Assembly: GCA_006176705.1 (NCBI GenBank)
Contig: QRFJ01000503.1
Span: forward strand, 248,501-312,500
DNA length: 64,000 nucleotides
Source of the DNA: Cocos nucifera
Taxonomy: Eukaryota; Streptophyta; Magnoliopsida; Arecales; Arecaceae
Direction: 5' to 3'
Shown here: positions 36,743 to 47,073 of the stretch, piece by piece
How the letters are laid out: each line of letters starts with the position of its first letter
Position numbering within the stretch: the stretch's first letter is position 1
Position numbers and translations under genes: made by a program
The notes under the pieces: model-generated
What the model was told of the DNA's origin: nothing
Database searches by the model: none
The model's input: the letters and a program-made list of their open reading frames with translations, nothing else

Positions 36743-37996
36743 TCATATTAATGCTCCCACATTTGGCCGATTGTGTTCAGCAACATCATCAGGCCTTTGG
36801 CATGGCTCCAGGGGTTGGTTTGCCCGATCTCGAATATATTTGCCGAGATGGCTCCAATGAATCAAATCCTCAATCTCATCTCTAAGTTGATGGCATTCCT
36901 TAGTGTCATACCCATGATCCGATAGAAGCGACAATATTTGCTCTTATTTCATTTGTCTGCAGGAGCCTTCATAGAAATAGGGCAGCGGAGATATCCTTGA
37001 TTCTCTATCTCCATTAGAATCTACATTCCGGGGGCAGATAGAGAAGCATAGATATTGAATTTTCGAAAAGGACTTTGGGACCTCGAATTTTTTTGAGGCG
37101 GTTCACTACTTCTTTCCTAATTTTTGCGTTCTTCCTCACGAGGTCTCTTCTTTCCTTCTTTATCCTTCTTTTCTCTTTTTTATTCAGCTTTTCCTCCTCC
37201 TCAATATGGGCATACTTTTGGATCCAATCCAGCATTGCTTCATAATTCTCTGAAAAGTTCTTGTTAAGAAAAAAAGTTAGATGATAGCTCCTGAGTTTCT
37301 GCTTTGAAGCAGACATGACGATGGACTCATTGAAATCTTTAACCTCAAGAATGATCATATTGAAATGGGCCATATATTTTCAGAAAAACTCATCTTCTTA
37401 CTGCACTATGGAGAACAGACTATCTGAGTACTTCAGGTGGAGATGGTTGCTCCCGAAATAGGCTACAAAGAGCTTGCTCAACTGGTTAAAAGAAGAAATG
37501 GATCCAAGATGGAATCCAGAAAATCATATCCTTGCAGATTTCTTGAGGATAATGAGGAAGGCCATGCAAAGAAGGATGTCAGATGCACCTTGAAGCCTCA
37601 TAACATCTCTGTACTCTTCAAAATGATCTTGAGGGTCAGTGGAGTCATTAAAGAGCTCAAAAGCAGGCATCTTGAACCGGAATGGGACCGATTCATTCAA
37701 GATTTTAGTAGAGAAGGAAAAAATGAGATTGAAGTCCTTCTTACTCTAGGAAGGCTTCTCGAGCTGTCCTTCTTCAGTCTTTCTTCAAGATCTTAAAGTT
37801 TCTACTCAAGATTTACTTCTCGTAGTGGCTTTCTACTGCAGAAAGTTGATTCTGCTTCATAAAAGCGATCTTCTTGATCAAAAAGATGCTTCCAAAAAAA
37901 TTCTTAGGAGATTAGAGGGTGGCTAGCCCACGATGCAGCCTTCCAAAGAATAGATTCTTACCATTGCTTCGTCGTCTGCTAGAGTTGCCGTACGGC
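36743..37996 (-). pseudogene. Tat gag, broken
   Basis: 36743-36934 has 'SDHGYDTKECHQLRDEIEDL', the Tat gag zinc-knuckle-like block (C..H-G-H-.T-.-.C). 37014-37373 has the Lys/Glu/Arg-rich middle. 37430-37800 on the - strand carries the capsid block (FELFNDSTDPQDHFEEY, CMAFLIILKKSARIWF), with several stops. A Met near 37996 (MPYGNSSRRRS) could be the old start. 360-bp + strand frames here are shadows. Confidence 0.72.
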
Positions 37997-38156
37997 ATTG
38001 GTGAGGGCCTATACTTATTGTACTAGAAAATTAAACTATTATGGATTGATCGCAGTTGGGAGATGGGATTGGACGATCTCCGAAGGGGCTCTTGGAGAAG
38101 ATTGAGCCAGATTCTGCGTTTACTTAACCATTTTCCACCAAAACCTTGGACAGATC

Positions 38157-38174
38157 CCTTCCTCTAGCGCCAAT
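38157..38174 (-). promoter_or_regulatory. Tat element primer-binding site
   Basis: The - strand reads TTGGCGCTAGAGGAAGGG, directly inside the 5' LTR, which starts at 38177. The TGGCGC start is usual for plant Gypsy elements; the exact tRNA is not certain. Confidence 0.65.
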
Positions 38175-38176
38175 CT

Positions 38177-39101
38177 ATTGTAGCAAGACTTCAGACCGTT
38201 GAGAGAAACTCGCATTGAAGAGCTGAATTAGAGTTGGATCGACGTGGATCATAGATCAACTTGCAAGAAAAATTTTAAAAATTGATGAGATATCCTCCAA
38301 CTTAGGATCCTCCAATGCTTAAATTAGTTGAGGTCTTGTGAATAGATAGTGAAAATAAAAAACGAGAAGGCAGAAGAAGATTTGAGTAGAGAGTGGTTTG
38401 ATCTTTCTTCAATGGAAAAGTCGAAAGTGATTTCAGTAGAGTGTCCACTCTGTGAATTTTGTACTTATCTTAGAGGGATATCCTATCCTCTATTTATGGA
38501 GGAGTTTATTTAGATCTTAAGAAAAATTTGTTAGACCGTTAGTTTATTATGGCCAGCTGAATTGTAGCTATTGGCTGTTGGCCTTGTTGGCAATTAGCTG
38601 GAGTATAGCTGAAGGAGGATTGAAATTTAACTGGAGCGCAATTGGCATTTGGCTGGCTATCGAAATATGTTCAGATCGGTAAATTACCGATCTCACTTAT
38701 ACGATGAGATTGGTGATTTATCGATCTCACTATAAATTGATTATACAGCACTCAACGACGTCGGCATTTTATCGATCTCATAGACAGATCATTTTGGTCA
38801 AAACTGCTAATCACTGTCAACGAGATCGATTAAAACCCAATCTTCTGTAAAGCTCGACGGCCGCTATTCTCCAGCGCCACAAAATACTGGTCTGAAACTC
38901 ATCTAGATCGATTTTTATCGATCTAAATTTGATCACTTGGTCGATCTAAATTTGATCACTTGATCATTCTGATTTTGGCTAATATTCTGACCATCAGATC
39001 GGTAAATACCGATCTGACATCAATCTTATTGATTACCTATCATCTAAGATGGTAATTTTCTTGATAGTGCCACATGTTCGACGGGAGATGACCGTACCAA
39101 T
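38177..39101 (-). repeat. Tat element 5' LTR
   Basis: 925 bp, collinear with 28033-28938 with many transitions. Ends CCAAT before the AACTT duplication at 39102-39106. Confidence 0.87.
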
Positions 39102-39106
39102 AACTT

Positions 39107-39525
39107 GGTAACTGATGTGAAAGTAATTAGCAAGTCAAGCCCTGAAGAATGGCTGATAACATCTGCCCTCACAGACTAGTTGGACACTTGACATATAAAT
39201 TGTCTCCAGGACATTCCAGGCACTCCAGGAGCAGCATATCTATGGATCAGGAGATTCAAGTAGGGCAGAATTAGCACAGAAAAGGTAACGCTGCATATTG
39301 CTGCTAAAATTGCATAGGTCCAACAGACATGTTTGTCTTCAGAGGACCAGACGCACAACGATAGCACATATTTATTTGCACTCACTCAAGTGCTTATTTA
39401 TATTGACATAAATACGACGCCATGCCAGATGCTAGGATCATCATCCAACGCTAGTGTCACACGTCGCTCCTATTAGGCTTGTGGGAGGCTGGAACCACCT
39501 GGAATAAAAAGAATCGGCTGTAATT
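39107..39525 (-). other. 3' flank of the MEE59-like gene
   Basis: Lies between the Tat element and the stop codon of the gene. On the - strand AATAAA occurs at about 39371-39376, a possible poly-A signal about 150 bp after the stop codon. No other gene is supported; the 69-codon frame at 39176-39385 has no counterpart. Confidence 0.45.
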
Positions 39526-40816
39526 TTAAAATAAATTTTTTTTTGGAAAAAAAGGGTGGCCAGCAGTCGCTAGAAGATCGAGAGGGCGTTCAATCAGTCG
39601 TACCGTATCAAGAGAAACAGATGGAATCCATTCATTTGTCGCTGGATTTCCCTTGGAAGATGGATGGCAGCCCAGTGCATCGGAGTCCGGTGTCAGTTCC
39701 AAGCTGCTTCCGGTGGATTTTTCCATCCTGATGAAGCCCGTCCCAGTCTACAAAAGCCGGTGCATAAAATAGAAGCATGCATGAGAGACAACTTCAAGCT
39801 AGATACACAGGTTCCCTATGTAACATCGAAAAGCACAGAGCAACGGCAACAATGAGGAAGCGTGAGCTCAGGTCCGCAAGCAACTCATCACAAGCAGACA
39901 TAATGTTTACGCCTATTCCAACCCGGAGTGGGTAACCGTAATGATGAAGATCTGGGTTCATATAAATGCTCGATTATATCTCACTCCATGGAAAAAAAGA
40001 ACCAGAAACAGAGCGTCCACATTCAGGACAAAGTGATTCCTTATCTGTGCATAAATTCAAATTGAATAGTGCTTCGCCCGCAAATCTTTCACTCAGATAG
40101 GGGGGGAAAAATGTCATCAACTGAAGAAATTAGATAAACATAATTGATATTCCCGAGAATCCCGGATGTATTAATGGAGGAATGCCGTGCGTTGCAATAA
40201 AATCGATATCCTTTCCGACAGACGCTGATGCATGGCAAGCACCTTAATTCAGGTGGTGCCACGAGGATGGCCATCAACGTGCAGAGAGTGGAAACATTAA
40301 TGCCAGAATCACCAATCCCTCGGGGGGACAAAATAAAAACAATCACCAAAAATTTAGCGAGGACGGGGATAGAAACAGACCGTGTGGTGCTGCTTATCGA
40401 TGCAGTCGAAATCTTTGTAATACTCTGTCTCCACGTATTCCTCTACCGCTTCATGGGTTTCATCGTAGAACAGTTTCTACAAGGAATTCGAACTAATTAA
40501 TCGGTCGTTCACGGAGATGGAGGATGGGAAGGGAAGAGGAGAGGAAACCATGACGAACATGAAGCGGTGTCAGATAAAAAAAGGAAGCCACCTGGGGATC
40601 TGCCTCGAGATCTTGAAACTTGTCGAATTCGGGGATGGAATGTTGATCGGAGGGCTGGAGGACATCGGAGTAGACGGAGTAGTAGTCGCTGCGGGAGGGC
40701 TTGGAATGGCGCTTGGGGGCGATCCCTTGGAAGTGCTCCCGCGCCTCCGCCTCCCTCTTCGCCTCCTCATCCGGTGGCACATGAGCATCGCTCCGGTCTG
40801 GCCTAGACAGAGACAT
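39526..40816 (-). CDS. MEE59-like protein (three exons, 180 aa), apparently intact
   Basis: Exon 1, 40592-40816: ATG then SLSRPDRSDAHVPPDEEAK, FQGIAPKRHSKPSRSDYYS and EFDKFQDLEADPQ (75 codons). Intron 40477-40591 (CAG|GTGGCT...TTGTAG). Exon 2, 40381-40476: YDETHEAVEEYVETEYYKDF then CIDKQHHT (32 codons). Intron 39748-40380 (ACG|GTCTGT...TTGTAG). Exon 3, 39526-39747: TGTGFIRMEK, LTPDSDALG and SSKGNPATNEWIPSVS, then a 24-residue tail (73 codons plus stop). All junctions are phase 0 and no stop interrupts the frame. From memory of the family, the 'ETEYYKDL..DKQHHTTGTGF' and 'CKGNPATNEWIPS' blocks mark the small plant proteins annotated as Maternal Effect Embryo Arrest 59. Biochemical function is unknown. 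It is hydrophilic, with no signal peptide or membrane segment. The tail after WIPS seems longer than usual. Confidence 0.82.
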
Positions 40817-41215
40817 ACCTCTCTCGCCCTCTCTCTCTCTCTCTCTCTCTCGCTCTCGCTCTGGAGTCTGAAACGGAAAGAAACCCCACCCTGCCCTGCC
40901 CTGTGGATACATCCCGTATTTACACCGATTGCAACAACGCGAAATGCACGTCTTGGCCAGCCAATGTAACAAAATATCTGGCGAACCTTATCCGGAAATG
41001 AACCAAGAGGAGGTCATGATCGACCGGGTTAAGTCTCAGTCACCTTCCTCCTCATCCCGCCAAGGGGATCCGTGCATCTTGCGCGAATCAATGGATTTTT
41101 TTGTTTCCTCGACGGCATTAACTACAGGATCGTATCTTGCACAGTTCTTAAAGTACTCCGGCCTTTTTCTTTATCCACCTACAAAAATTTCAAAGTAACC
41201 ATCGTTCAGTCCGAC

Positions 41216-41247
<32 letters not shown>

Positions 41248-41392
41248 GATACAGTCCAAATTTTTCTTGGATGTCTACTTTTATTCTTCTCATGAAATAT
41301 ATCAATTTAAAAGCATTATCACCATTCGCCGATGGCACCAATCTTAAAATACCAGGCATCATTTAACAAAACTGTATGTGTATGCATGTATG
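40817..41392 (-). promoter_or_regulatory. 5' UTR and promoter region of the MEE59-like gene
   Basis: Directly upstream of the ATG the - strand has a GA microsatellite (CT on the + strand, about 40826-40862), common in plant 5' UTRs. Further up lies an (AT)n run (41219-41245). GC-rich words such as 'cgaaatgcac' and 'gcgcgaatc' lie between. The start of transcription cannot be fixed by eye. The long + strand frame at 40517-40969 is a shadow of exon 1 and the UTR. The region ends where the Helitron starts. Confidence 0.55.
41219..41245. repeat. (AT)n microsatellite
   Basis: About 13 AT units in a row, upstream of the MEE59-like gene. Confidence 0.9.
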
Positions 41393-41839
41393 CTAGTATG
41401 TGACCCGCATGATGCAGCAATTTTTTATTTATATAAATAAATTTTTTATAAAAATGCCTTCAATCCTCAATAGCCAAAGTTTCTTCATTAAAATTAAAAA
41501 GAAGATAAAATAAATTAATTATCAATTTATAAATTTATTTTTAGAGATTTTTTAATTAGATAAGTCGGAAAAAATTTAAAATAATATAAAACTTTTAGAA
41601 AGAATTATCTTACCCCAATTTTGATTTTTTTAAGGGTGGCATCATCAAAGATCTCCTACACAATAAATAGTAATAATTTTAGTAAATATATAAAAAATAT
41701 ATACTATAAAATATTTAATAAAAAAATATTACCAAATTTTGTTAGAAGATTTTTTCGAATGACTGATCTCATGAAACAAATCAAGCTCGATTTATGTTGT
41801 AGGAGTTGCAAAACTCGATTCTTTCATCAATTATGATAG

Positions 41840-43790
41840 ATATGCTAATGAAGAGCCTGCCTTTAAATTTTCAGATGAAAATTTTGGTAATCTTGAAGTT
41901 CAAGCTGTTATCAAACTAATTTTGTAAAGCAAGTACCACTTGAAAAATATAATCATTATCGATGATTTTTTTAATAACAACTGGAAGCACAAATCTATCA
42001 GTCCCTTGATCTATTGTAAGATTAAGTGCTGGTATACTAATCAAATATTGAGCTATTTTTTAAAATATTATAAAATTTATTGCACTAGTACCATCCTCAA
42101 TAATAGTCTTCAATTTGTACCTAACATAATCATAATATAGTTAGATCTATGTGAGAAAAGAATGTATGAAGTTTAAATTAGTAGGCCAAAATTATTTTAT
42201 AGATATTTTAGCCACACCATGGCACTGGAGGTAAATCATTTCTCCCGCACTGGTTGCACCAAAAATTCTCATCATAAATTTTAACAATAGCTCTACAACC
42301 ATAGCATAACTTATACTACCATTCATAGGTTATATCTATCTCTTTCAATTTTGCTCTACATGTGAATTTCATATTCTAAAATGAAAATGAACTTAGTATC
42401 ATTTTTTGTATTATATAATCTTATGAAATAATAATAAATCATTGCAACATACCTGACATTCAAGGAGATTTGATTGCAATAATTCTTGTATTATTTTTCT
42501 ATTAGCAATTGTCTCATGTTGTGGGTCAATAATTTTTGGTTGCTATTGTCTGGCATATGCGATCGAAATAATCGAAGCTTTTAACCTAAATATTTATAAA
42601 AATATATTTTTTAAAAAAAATTAAAAATTATGTTAATTAAGTATTTCATGATAAATTTTTTCGAAGCTAACCTTTATTTATAATCATTGATTTTTGATAT
42701 ACCAATGTTCATATAAAAGTTTGAAGCAGAACATATTGATAAGTATATTTTCTATGTAGATGGAAATTATTTTGATTAATTCAAGTATAAAGATATTGGC
42801 TTTAATTTTAATAACTTAGAAAGAAGATATTAAATATCTTTGTAAGTTCTAATGGTCATGCTAGAAAAAATGATAACCATGGGATCTTCTCTTTCCTTTT
42901 TCCGCACTTTTTTTAGATCCATTTCTTCAACAAATTTGGTTCATAAAGTAACTGATACTGTCTATATACTATGAAACATAGGATGCATTTTTTCATGCAT
43001 AGTATTATTATATAATTTTTAGATTAAAAGATATATAATCAAATAATTATATTTGAATAATATTAGAAAAAAAAAAGTAATGATAAAAATTACTCTAAAC
43101 CTTGAATTTCTATGTTCCTTTTCTGCACCATTTTTTGTCTAATAGATATATGCTCAAGAGGACCCAAAGAAATGATATGGCCAATGATATCTACAGTATA
43201 GATAGTTTATTATAACAAATATATATATAATCGCATTACAATCTATATTTTAGAAGTTTTTATATGTGATGTCTAATCTACATACCTATCATTATAATTT
43301 TTAGCCAGCAAATCTTTGAAGCATATGAAATTAAATCTTTGGAAAGGTATAGAGCTATCTTCATCAATGATTTCTTGTATAGTTGTCCATCGATTAATAT
43401 AGATTATATATTGAGGACCAAAAGCTCTAAAACATTTTTTGTTGGGAGCCACGTTAAATTTTTCAAAAAAATAGATATTTCCTCCGGTCAGTATACTTTT
43501 AAACTGTGTTGCATTTTCTTTCCATATAGATGCTTGTATTGTAGTTTCCTATAAAGATTTAATTCAAGAAAAAGCATATAAATGTATAGAAAATTTGTAA
43601 ACAAAAATGTTGGTGAAAATTTACTATAATGATATTGGTAATATCTCATCATCAATCAAAATACAATCAATGTTTAATAGTTGATTGTCAATATTTGAAT
43701 TAATGGAATCCGAAAGTCTTGCAATCCGAATTTTGATCCTTTAGTTTTGCTTTTCCGGCGATAATTATGACAACAAATTATATTCCACTT
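41840..43790 (-). pseudogene. RPA70-like single-strand DNA binding gene of the Helitron, broken
   Basis: Exons with splice-like borders can be read on the - strand. About 43690-43770: RIARLSDSINSNID then LLNIDCILIDD. About 43283-43554, fully open: TTIQASIWKENATQFKSIL, NIYFFEKFNVAPNKKCFRAF, INRWTTIQEIIDE and IPFQRFNFICFKDLL. About 43097-43199: DIIGHIISLGPLEHISIRQK. About 42850-42970: EDPMVIIFSSMTIRTYKD. About 42180-42360: CRAKLKEID and CYGCRAIVKIYDENFWCNQC, the four-Cys zinc ribbon of RPA DBD-C. These are the OB folds and zinc ribbon of replication protein A subunit 1. Stops occur, especially in the last part. Many plant Helitrons carry such genes. Confidence 0.72.
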
Positions 43791-43878
43791 TTGTCTTCTA
43801 ACCTGTTTAAGATAAAAAAAAATTATAATGTAAATATTTTAAAATTTCTTAAAAAATTGTAAGAGATTGTTTGATTTA

Positions 43879-45400
43879 CTAACCAATAATATAGTACAAA
43901 AGAAGTATACCTGATGGTAGATCATCAAAAACTTCACGATATATAATATTTTTGGTATAATTTTCTAACATGGTGTTCTCATTTTTTATCAATACTTTTA
44001 TCCCTTCTTGAGATGTGACATGAGAAAGCGCTACATAAAGTTGACCATGACTAAAATTAGGAATGGGCAAGTACAATCCAATTTTTTTCAAAGTTTGGTC
44101 TTGGCTTTTATTGATTGTCATTGCATAGTAAAGTCTCACAAAAAATTGCCTTCTTTTGAAAGTAAATGGCCATTTCATTTTAGTCACTTGCATAATAATG
44201 CGAGAAATATAAACTTTAGTACCAATTTGACTACTCGTGATAACTTTTGCTTCTATAACCCTTGAAGTTAAATTTGTCACAATCAATCTGGTGCTATTGC
44301 ACAGACCTGCACTTTGATTAATATTTCGTAATAATATTACTGAAGCACCTATTTTTAGACTTAATCAATGATTAGGAACTCCATTAAATTTTAAGGAATT
44401 CAAGAATTTAACCAGATATAAAATATTTACTGTTTCATTATCCAATGATGTTTTGTATATTATATCAGAACTCAAATATACCCTCTCTTCAATATCTAAT
44501 AAAGATAAGATATACATATTTATCTCATCAACAATTTCATTCATGGGTGTGATTATAGCTCTTTCTTTTAGATATTCTAGATCATTATAGTTTGCCAAAA
44601 AATTAGTATAGATAGCTGAAGAAATATGCTGAGCATGATCATTCTATACTTTTATGAGCAAAGCATCTGGAATTTTCATCCAACATAGTTCATTCTCATT
44701 TTCTTGTAGCTTGATGGTTGGAATTTTTCCATCTCCGGCATCCAAAAGTCATTTGCCAAAACTTATCAATGATGATTTAGATTCTTCATCCATATCAGTA
44801 TGTAATAATCGCATATTTTTTTTCAAAAATAATACCTTATAGTATTTCCATAAATATGATCCGCTAATTAATGCATCAATTATTTCTGATCTATCTCCTC
44901 CAACAACCATCGAAAGAATCTGCTGGAAATCTTCACAAAGAAGTACTATTTTTCCATCAAATATTATTTCATCTATTGGCACATCATGCTTCTATAAAAT
45001 ATCTTTTAAACTTTTATCAAGTGCTTCAAAAAAATTTCTATGATTCATAGGAGCTTCATTCCAAACTATTAAACTTGTAGATTCAATTAACTTTACAAGC
45101 TGTATACCTTTTTTGATTTCACATGTTGAAGAATCATCAATCTGAAGAGGGATTTTAAATCTTGAATGTGTGGTTCGTCCGCCAGGCAACAAAAGAGATG
45201 CTATTCTTGATGAAGCAACTATCAAAATAATTTTTCTCTCGGACCTTATCCTTACAATTATCATTTGCCATAGATATGTTTTGCTAGTTCCTCCATGACC
45301 ATGTATAAAAAATAATCCACCTCTATTTTTCTGAAAAGCATTTAGCTGTTTCATAAACAACCTTCTGCTCCTCATTTAGATTTTGAAATAATTTCTAATG
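43879..45400 (-). pseudogene. Helitron PIF1-type helicase domain, broken by few stops
   Basis: The frames ending at 45375, 44982, 44598 and 44286 are all in one frame. Walker A reads FIHGHGGTSKTYLW (G-x-G-G-T-[GS]-K-T). Then come 'IASLLLPGGRTTHSRFKIPL' and 'LIVWNEAPMNHRNFFEALD' (Walker B region, usual DEAPM now NEAPM). Next are 'VLLCEDFQQILSMVVGG' (usual GGDFRQ), and at the C-terminus 'FFVRLYYAMTINKSQDQTL' and 'LYVALSHVTSQEGIKVLI'. Only about four stops occur in 500 codons: TAG after LKDIL, TGA at the Trp of 'GK-LLDAGDG', one TAG near 44650 and a TGA near 44364. Confidence 0.85.
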
Positions 45401-45888
45401 TTCAATTTGTAGTTCATGGACATCATAATCAAGCTCCTCTCCCAACAATATATTGTTTAACTCTTCCATCATGATATTATTAGGTATTGGAAGATATAGT
45501 CAGAAAGCGAAGAACAATTTTTGTTGAACACTTTCTCTAGTTTAAACAAAACACGATTCTTCAATTATGATTCAAAAATGCATAAATTTGATAACTATAA
45601 TATATTATTCAATCTGCATATAATATCATCTGCAAAATTTTTCTAGTGCATTTCTAATAACTTATTCAGATCAGCAATTGCATAATAAATTATAAGAGTT
45701 ATGAAAAGCTATGTCAATTTTGATGCTGATGCCCATTAAGAAGCTTCTTCCAATGCATCGTTCCATTCCTTATCATCACTTAATAAACCAAGTACATTAT
45801 ATGCTGATTGAAAAGTTGGATGTATGATACCGTTTACAATTCTGATCTCTTCATAATTTCTAGGCTCTTTAACAATACCTAAAAGCAT

Positions 45889-47073
45889 TCATAAATAATA
45901 GAGTTCACCTAAACTGGGATGAACATATACAATCCTACCAATTCGAGTTTTTCTTTTTCTCTTGCTCCAGATTTTATCTCCTGAGTTCCATACCCATTTA
46001 GTCAGAAATTCTGCATATGTTAAATCTCTTGCATCATCAAACATCTGATTTGTTAGCATCCATTCAGTTAACATTGTTTTACCAATATCATTTCTTGTCA
46101 AAATGGATGGTAAACTTTGATTTCCATGATAAACAACTTTATTCATAAATGAAAGATACACAACCAATTGTTCAACTATTAATTCTCTGAAATGAATATC
46201 AAATTAAAATATTCACCAAACCACTTCATATGCTGATAAATATCAACAATCAAAATACATTTTAATTTTATCAACTTGTTCATGCCTTGTTTCTCCAGTT
46301 TGATCATCAAGTACAACATTTTTGGCAATGATAATTTTTGTTCTATCAACATCTTTATTTTTATATTTAAAAGGATATTTGATCATTTTTTATTTATTAC
46401 ACCATTCAACATTTATACGTGCTTGGAAGCGTTATATGGGACAACAAACCTATTATCAAGGATGACTCTATTTTTAAAACCATGTGGACCATCATCTCTC
46501 CTCCTATAAATAGCAAATCCATTTGCATCGATTGATGTTCTACTATGAATTTTTTTTGGAAAATATTTCGAACATTATTCTTTGACCATACACGATGATT
46601 TTGGATTTTCATATCCACATGGACCATGCATCATAAATTTTAAAACACTTTCATACCCAATTGGTTCCATATTTTTATCAGGTAGTTCTACACTTATTAT
46701 AGAATTTATATCTATAACTATCGAATACTTATATTCTGAATCTAACCAAAATAATATATGCACATAAGGCAAACCACATTTTTGAAACTCTATTGTATAT
46801 AGAACTACAAAAGTTATAATAATAAATAGCATCAAAATATAAAGTTAAATATATCGATAATTATATCAAATTCATTCTTTAAAAAAAAATAATTTACCTC
46901 CAATAACTTTTTCAAAATGATGTCTTTTAGTGAGATTCGATAATAATTCATCGACTTTCATTTTGAAGACCCTACTCACTATATCGGGTCTATCTTTAGC
47001 TTTCTAAATTGGTATTAATGTCAAAGCGACTTTGATTTTAGGTAATTATGTATTGCAGGTAAATTGATGAATA
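45889..47073 (-). pseudogene. Helitron Rep (HUH) and linker, broken and truncated
   Basis: From 47073 down: FTCNT, then KAKDRPDIVSRVFKMKVDEL. An intron follows, 46805-46897 (GTAAAT...TTTGTAG), and splicing joins VIG to VLYTIEFQKCGLPYVHILFW. The HUH site is normally PHAH; here it is PYVH, so the first His is lost. 'MMHGPCGYENPKSSCMVKE' and 'INVEWCNK', then YPFKYKNKD at about 46363-46377 with the two catalytic Tyr kept, follow. 45889-46167 has 'MLTEWMLTNQMFDDARDLTY' and 'AEFLTKWVWN'. The start of Rep is missing because Copia-3 begins at about 47070. Confidence 0.8.

Larger units (their letters stand above)
28016..39101 (-). mobile_element. Tat-type Gypsy retrotransposon with antisense gene
   Basis: LTRs at 28033-28938 and 38177-39101 share ATTG(C/T)AGCAAGACTTCA at one end and GTACCAAT at the other. 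Exact target duplication AACTT at 28009-28013 and 39102-39106. On the - strand: LTR, primer-binding site (TTGGCGCTAGAGGAAGGG, about 38157-38174), gag, protease, RT, RNase H, a second RNase H of the Tat kind, integrase, tandem arrays, polypurine tract (AAAAGTGGGGGGCA, about 28942-28955), LTR. On the + strand a separate spliced gene lies between integrase and the 3' LTR. The left end has a 17-bp duplication (tgcagcaagacttatat). Total 11.1 kb. Gag-pol is broken. Confidence 0.9.
41393..47073 (-). mobile_element. Helitron, decayed and truncated, with RPA-like gene
   Basis: On the - strand the order is Rep, PIF1-type helicase, RPA70-like gene, then a candidate 3' end. The end reads GCGGGTCACATACTAG (41393-41408), close to the plant Helitron terminus, which is a GC-rich hairpin arm followed by CTAG; here the second arm is decayed and the next base is C, not the expected T. 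The 5' part is cut inside Rep at about 47070 by Copia-3, so the TC start is not in this stretch. It inserted about 580 bp upstream of the MEE59-like ATG. Confidence 0.75.

Noticed and set aside
40517..40969. 150-codon + strand frame over the CT repeat
   Set aside because: It is the antisense shadow of exon 1 and the 5' UTR of the MEE59-like gene; the - strand has conserved protein blocks and matching splice sites.
43339..44265. + strand frames at 43339-43554 and 44008-44265
   Set aside because: They are shadows of the RPA exon and of the helicase C-terminus, which read clearly on the - strand.
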